A program made the position numbers and the translations under genes. A stretch of DNA of 64,000 bases from Leptodontidium sp. MPI-SDFR-AT-0119 (lineage: Eukaryota > Ascomycota > Leotiomycetes > Helotiales > Leptodontidiaceae): NCBI GenBank assembly GCA_020726505.1, contig JAHLEZ010000004.1:2294001-2358000 (forward strand), given 5' to 3'. Every line of letters starts with the position of its first letter. The first letter of the stretch is position 1. This document shows positions 60,051 to 64,000 of this stretch, piece after piece. The notes under the pieces are model-generated. The model worked only from the letters and a program-made list of their open reading frames with translations. It was not told where the DNA came from and ran no database searches.

Positions 60051-61276
60051 GATACTGAGACGGCGAATAGAAAGATCGAGACAAAAGAGCAAAAGTTCGA
60101 GGACTGAACTTCCGGGGCTGTCGAATTCGACGGATATCAAAGAATTGAACGCCATCTCAGCCATGGTATTCCTCAGATACTTATGAAATTTGAAGATCTC
60201 TCGACCCACAAACACCGGATTGTTACACAGCAGCTCATGAACTGTTGGACTTGATCGACATATCCCACTGTTGGTAGTTGATAGGTACTGCAGAGTAGCG
60301 CAGCTCCCCGCATTTGCTGCAGCAATACGTGAAGCCCTACGCCCTTGAGCTTTCGAGGTAGTGACTCCTGACCTCAGGAGTGCCCCTGATTAACCTGAGG
60401 TTGATTGAAACGTTGCTCGGCACCACGTGGGAACCGCTTCGGGACTTGCAATTATCGTTGATAATAATAGAAGATCAATATACGCAGGACCTTGGGGACG
60501 GTTAGGACGGCTGTATATTTGGATATGGATAATGAGGTTGCGGGAATACCCCTCGCTTCCCCGCTTGGAGAAGCTTACCAGATTTGGTGCGGCCCTTGGC
60601 GGCGGATTTCCGGTCCTGGAAGACTGTTTGGGGTATTTGCAAAGAAACTCCACTGGCAAGGAAGATATAGTTTAATTATGAGGCAAATCCTACACTGCTA
60701 TTTATAAGATATAGGAAAAGCGTAAGTCGGAAAAGAGGTGTTGAGACATCCACTTGCTTGCCTCCCAACGCGTCCCAATGCAGTAAGCGTCTCCTCAGAT
60801 TTGCCAGTCTTGGCGATCGAAATCCCCAGAAGGCCAGCTTCCCCGGATTGTACACTTCCAATCCAGCACTCTACCAATAATCCGTCTACCATGAGCCGCC
60901 TTTCTACATTGGCATCACGTCTGCCGTATCAAAAAAACACACATCATGGTAATAATAGTATAAATCGATACGCGACTCCACCACGACGTCCTGCAAGTGC
61001 CGGCACCAGGCTATCATGTCTGGAGTATATCAGATGATGTCGATTCTCATTGATTCAGCCTGAGTTGTCCTTCGCAGTCTTGTTCCGACGCGTGCGCACT
61101 TCACATTCTTTCGCAATTGCGTATAGGCAAATTCAATGCCAAGTTCACGATGTTGAAACCAGATTCCTCTTTCCAGACTTTCCCAATGTCGTTCAGTCGT
61201 TTCGATCCTTTGCAAAAAGTTGTAATTGGCCAGCGAGGTTACCAGGGGCATCTGCTGCTCTTCGCCTGTCGACGAG
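60051..61276. other. Intergenic region between divergent genes
   Basis: Promoter interval of the alpha-galactosidase and the spherulin-4-like gene. Contains two nearby palindromes: ACTCCTGA-CC-TCAGGAGT at 60364-60381 and AACCTGAGGTT at 60392-60402. No coding sequence recognised. Confidence 0.45.
60364..60402. repeat. Two adjacent short palindromes
   Basis: ACTCCTGA(CC)TCAGGAGT at 60364-60381 and AACCTGAGGTT at 60392-60402, about 310 bases upstream of the alpha-galactosidase start codon. Both contain CCTGA/TCAGG half-sites and could be operator-like sites for a dimeric regulator. Confidence 0.45.
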
Positions 61277-62086
61277 ATGGTCAACCCGGCTTTTGTGCTA
61301 CTTCCTCTTTACCTCTACCCGTACAACGGGACGTCGTGGAGTAACATCACGACAGCGATAACCGCACATTCACACCTCAATTTCCAAATCATCGTTGCTC
61401 CGAATCTTGCGAACGTCTTTCCAGACAAGAACTACGAGGTTGCTCTGGATGGTCTGAACAACTTCACGAATGTTATCACCTTGGGCTACGTTCCCATAAA
61501 TTGGATCCACCGAGACCTTATCAACGTGCTCGCAGACATAAGTTGCTATGCGGCCTGGCCAAGTCATACCAACCCCAACATTGCGGTACAGGGCATCTTC
61601 TTTGATGAAACGACTTCCTCCTTGACAGAGGAGACGTGGGCGTATATGAGCAATGTAACCACCTTTGCAAAGGAAGCTCTGGGTCCAGGGAGGCAGCATA
61701 TATCGTTCAATCCAGGTGTCGCAGTAGACAGGGCGTTCTACGATCTGGCCGATACAATCAATGTTTTCGAAAACGAATGGGCAGCATTCAACATATCGGC
61801 ACTGAGCACAACTCCTTCAGACCTACTCGCGAGATCCACCTACCTCATCCATGATTTCCCTAAAGACGAAGAGCTTCAAGCCGGAGTGATCAGCGGCCTT
61901 GCGAATGCAGAAGTGGGTGGGATGCTTCTTACGACGCAGCAAAGCTACAACGAGCTATCCGATATGTGGATGGAATTCTGCGAGGAATTGGCCGAAAGGA
62001 TTGATGGTGGAAATCTGCCCGAAGTAAAGGTGCTGCCAGTCGATCGTGCGGCATCTTCATCAGTCGCTGTCCAACCGTCGCTCTGA
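61277..62086 (+). CDS. Spherulin-4-like cell-surface protein
   Basis: Predicted 269 residues from MVNPAFVLLPLYLYPYNG, the usual start of the domain. The open frame begins 51 bases earlier but the extra residues do not look conserved. Family features: VLLPLYLYP, FQIIVAPNLANVFPDKNYE, VITLGYVPINW, GIFFDETTSS, HISFNPGVAVD, VFENEWAAFN and GGMLLTTQQSYNELS. The domain (Spherulin4, PF12138) is a TIM-barrel-like fold related to glycoside hydrolases, first known from Physarum encystment. Biochemical role in fungi is unsettled. No signal peptide is visible on this start, so a first exon with one may have been missed upstream. Confidence 0.85.
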   Translation: MVNPAFVLLPLYLYPYNGTSWSNITTAITAHSHLNFQIIVAPNLANVFPDKNYEVALDGLNNFTNVITLGYVPINWIHRDLINVLADISCYAAWPSHTNPNIAVQGIFFDETTSSLTEETWAYMSNVTTFAKEALGPGRQHISFNPGVAVDRAFYDLADTINVFENEWAAFNISALSTTPSDLLARSTYLIHDFPKDEELQAGVISGLANAEVGGMLLTTQQSYNELSDMWMEFCEELAERIDGGNLPEVKVLPVDRAASSSVAVQPSL

Positions 62087-63617
62087 GGAATTGATGACTC
62101 CGTAACGTGGCTGCATTGTACATATGGGTTGCATTTAGAGCCTGGGAAAATAGAGGTGGCGTTCTATCACTGCTGATAGTCGGTTTGAATCAATTCTTGG
62201 TCTACACGAGTGGGCCAATCATTCGATGTCATTCCAAACGAACTGCACCAAGATATCGTCGGGAATATATCGGCTGACAGCCCAGCTTTCACCCACACAA
62301 ACCAGGATCGCTTTTCGTTGCTTTGAAAGCTCATTCCGTTGAAAAGGCCGGTTCAACTTCGAGTTGGGTTTACGACTGAGAATTCTTCATTTTCAAAAGT
62401 CTGGGGAGTACGTAAAGACACAGGAATTTTGAGAGCCCTGTTCGGCCGAAGTCGCCCGAAGCCAGGAATTCGATCTGTCAGCAATCACGCACCGTGTCTG
62501 AGTAGCGAAACTCAATTTTGCGCAAACGGGTCCGCTCCGCTCCTGTCAGCATTTCTTTCTGGGCTTCTCCAATCTCTTGATTTTCTCTAGCGGTGAAGTT
62601 TGGACTGTGAACGACGACCTGCCCTTGGCAGAGTGGACGTGTTCCATAGTGATTGCTAATAATACTCGGATGAAAGATCTTACCGGCGGAGTTTGGCAGT
62701 GACTCAAGCGGCGTGTATCCTTGAGAGGGGTTTGAAACCCCGCAGGACTGTGTTAGCTTCTGCAGGAAAATTAACTTTGACTACCAAGAGAAACGCGAGA
62801 GTGCGAGAATGTATACCCGCAGTCATTGTGTCATTCAGTCATTGTGTCGTTCAGTCGTTCAGTCGTTTATCCATTCTGTCATTCTGTCATTCTGTCTTCC
62901 TTTGTCCCGTCTCTCTTCCTCCTACTACCACTTGGAAAGCAACAGCCCCTCCTTTTGTGTTACCATCATCCCGTAGCCTCGCTGACGGAAGCCGTCCTGA
63001 CTAGCTATCAGAGCCACTCATAATGACTCGGGAAATGCACGGATAGCTCTCGCAACTAATCGTGTACCTTGACTGCTTGGCTGTCAGTTAGTGGTCCCAT
63101 CGAAATCAAATTCCCATTTCCAGACAGCTCCACCACGAGTGGAACTCCACCAGCTGCTCCCCTCTCCCGACAGCTAGTGACGAATAGCAGGCGCAGAAAT
63201 GTACAAGGGCCATTGTACTTTCGTACAAATAAGCATAAGGGAATCTCAACAGTGTCAACACGAATGAGTTGCGAGTACCCTGCCTATCTGCCTCCATATG
63301 ACCCACATCGACAAGTCCGAGTCTTAATCCCGGATGGTGCAGGCCTGAACTGAACCGCCTAGAAAATTGTTTATTGTCAACCCACGCGCACTTGCTTCCT
63401 CGTCCTCGTCCATATCTTTCATTCGCATTCCTTTGCTGCTCTCCATTCCTTTCAGACACCCCTTTTCTTCTTTTGAAGTCCAAGTGAACGGTCGACTTTC
63501 ATATTCGGCCATCCTTCATCATTCTCGCTTCTTATCATAGCCTATCACACCCCAGCTTGTAAGCCAAACAAACTTTGGTGTAGAGTTTGGCGGGGGAACG
63601 CCTGCGACGCCGACATC
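62087..63617. promoter_or_regulatory. 1.5-kb upstream region of the ABC transporter gene
   Basis: No gene recognised. 62824-62900 is a degenerate tandem array of CATTCTGT/CATTGTGT/GTTCAGTC units of 8-9 bases, at the CT-rich part of the region. The rest is likely promoter and long leader of the ABC transporter. Confidence 0.4.
62824..62900 (+). repeat. Degenerate CATTCTGT-type tandem repeat
   Basis: Consecutive units CATTGTGT, CATTCAGT, CATTGTGT, CGTTCAGT, CGTTCAGT, CGTTTATC, then three CATTCTGT. Possibly slippage in a transcribed leader. Confidence 0.7.
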
Positions 63618-64000
63618 ATGTCTGAGAAAGGAACCTATGAGCAGTCTCCCAAGGCTCTCGAAGAGTCCCCAATCGACAATTCAAACAATACGGCTCGAAC
63701 TTCGATCGATACTGCGACAGACCCCGAAGTGCAGCGGGAGAACGTGCGACACGCAAATCCCAATGGCTTCTCTTCCACAACTTCTGGCATTGACGTCAAA
63801 GCTGCAGAGGCGGAATTCGCGACTCTGCAGAGGGAGTTGTCCGGTATAAGCCAAACCAGCAGACGCCTCTCAAGGACACAATCGAGACAATCCAAGAAAG
63901 GTGCTAGCGAGAAGGATGTCGAACAGCTTGCCTCGGAAGACTCGACGACCGATGATGAAGCTTTTGATCTGGAGAGTACATTGCGAGGAAACCACAATGT
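63618..64000 (+). CDS. PDR-type ABC transporter, N-terminal part, cut by window edge
   Basis: The first 127 codons are open to the end of the window. The N-terminus is disordered and Ser/Thr-rich. The stretch EAEFATLQRELSGISQTSRRL is split here as EAEFATLQREL and SGISQTSRRL; it matches the pre-NBD region of fungal pleiotropic drug resistance transporters. So does the final FDLESTLRGNHN, which in the family precedes the first nucleotide-binding domain. Full-length relatives are about 1,450-1,550 residues, (NBD-TMD)x2, in the plasma membrane, and export toxicants. No domain of the pump itself is inside the window, so subfamily and integrity cannot be judged. Confidence 0.78.
   Translation, partial: MSEKGTYEQSPKALEESPIDNSNNTARTSIDTATDPEVQRENVRHANPNGFSSTTSGIDVKAAEAEFATLQRELSGISQTSRRLSRTQSRQSKKGASEKDVEQLASEDSTTDDEAFDLESTLRGNHN

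Overview
The window is nuclear DNA of a filamentous ascomycete. Almost all genes are split by introns of about 45-110 bases with GT...AG ends and CTAAC-like branch points. The gene content includes the fungal peroxin PEX20, a PDR-type ABC transporter start, a spherulin-4-like protein, a GH27 galactosidase and a GCR1_C-type Crypton recombinase. I favour a leotiomycete (Helotiales), but that is an impression, not shown by the sequence.

Layout. 0.3-3.4 kb: a GC-rich block with an intact Crypton-type tyrosine recombinase. 5.2-7.4 kb: an F-box protein. 7.4-10.8 kb: non-coding. 10.8-14.3 kb: SEC13 and PEX20 in divergent orientation, then an unrecognised ORF. 15.5-21.7 kb: a secreted Ser/Thr/Pro-rich protein with a minisatellite-filled intron, a GPI-anchored glucose/sorbosone-dehydrogenase-type enzyme, and a frameshifted APH-type kinase. 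24.2-27.9 kb: a 1,155-residue disordered protein. 27.9-35.5 kb: no convincing gene. 35.5-44.7 kb: a small secreted protein, a decayed gene, two Fe(II)/2-oxoglutarate oxygenases (isopenicillin-N-synthase type and PhyH type), a REI1-like zinc-finger protein and an NAD-dependent epimerase.

45.0-48.5 kb: a complete Tc1/mariner-type element with 49-bp terminal inverted repeats and a TA duplication. It carries a transposase and a second, unknown gene on the other strand. Both are stopped by nonsense codons of the CAG->TAG or CAA->TAA kind. The element sits exactly in the TAA stop codon of an ACT-domain gene, which now reads 13 codons into the inverted repeat. 49.3-52.6 kb: a frameshifted ethanolamine-kinase gene and a GT4-type glycosyltransferase. 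54.8-62.1 kb: a secreted protein of ten cysteine modules, a short-chain dehydrogenase, an alpha-galactosidase with a ricin-like domain, and a spherulin-4-like protein. The right edge cuts the start of a PDR-type ABC transporter.

The genes do not form one pathway. Housekeeping genes (SEC13, PEX20, REI1-like, ethanolamine kinase) alternate with secreted or oxidative accessory genes and with mobile elements. Several reading frames are broken by indels of 1-2 bases, which means either real gene decay or uncorrected sequencing errors.
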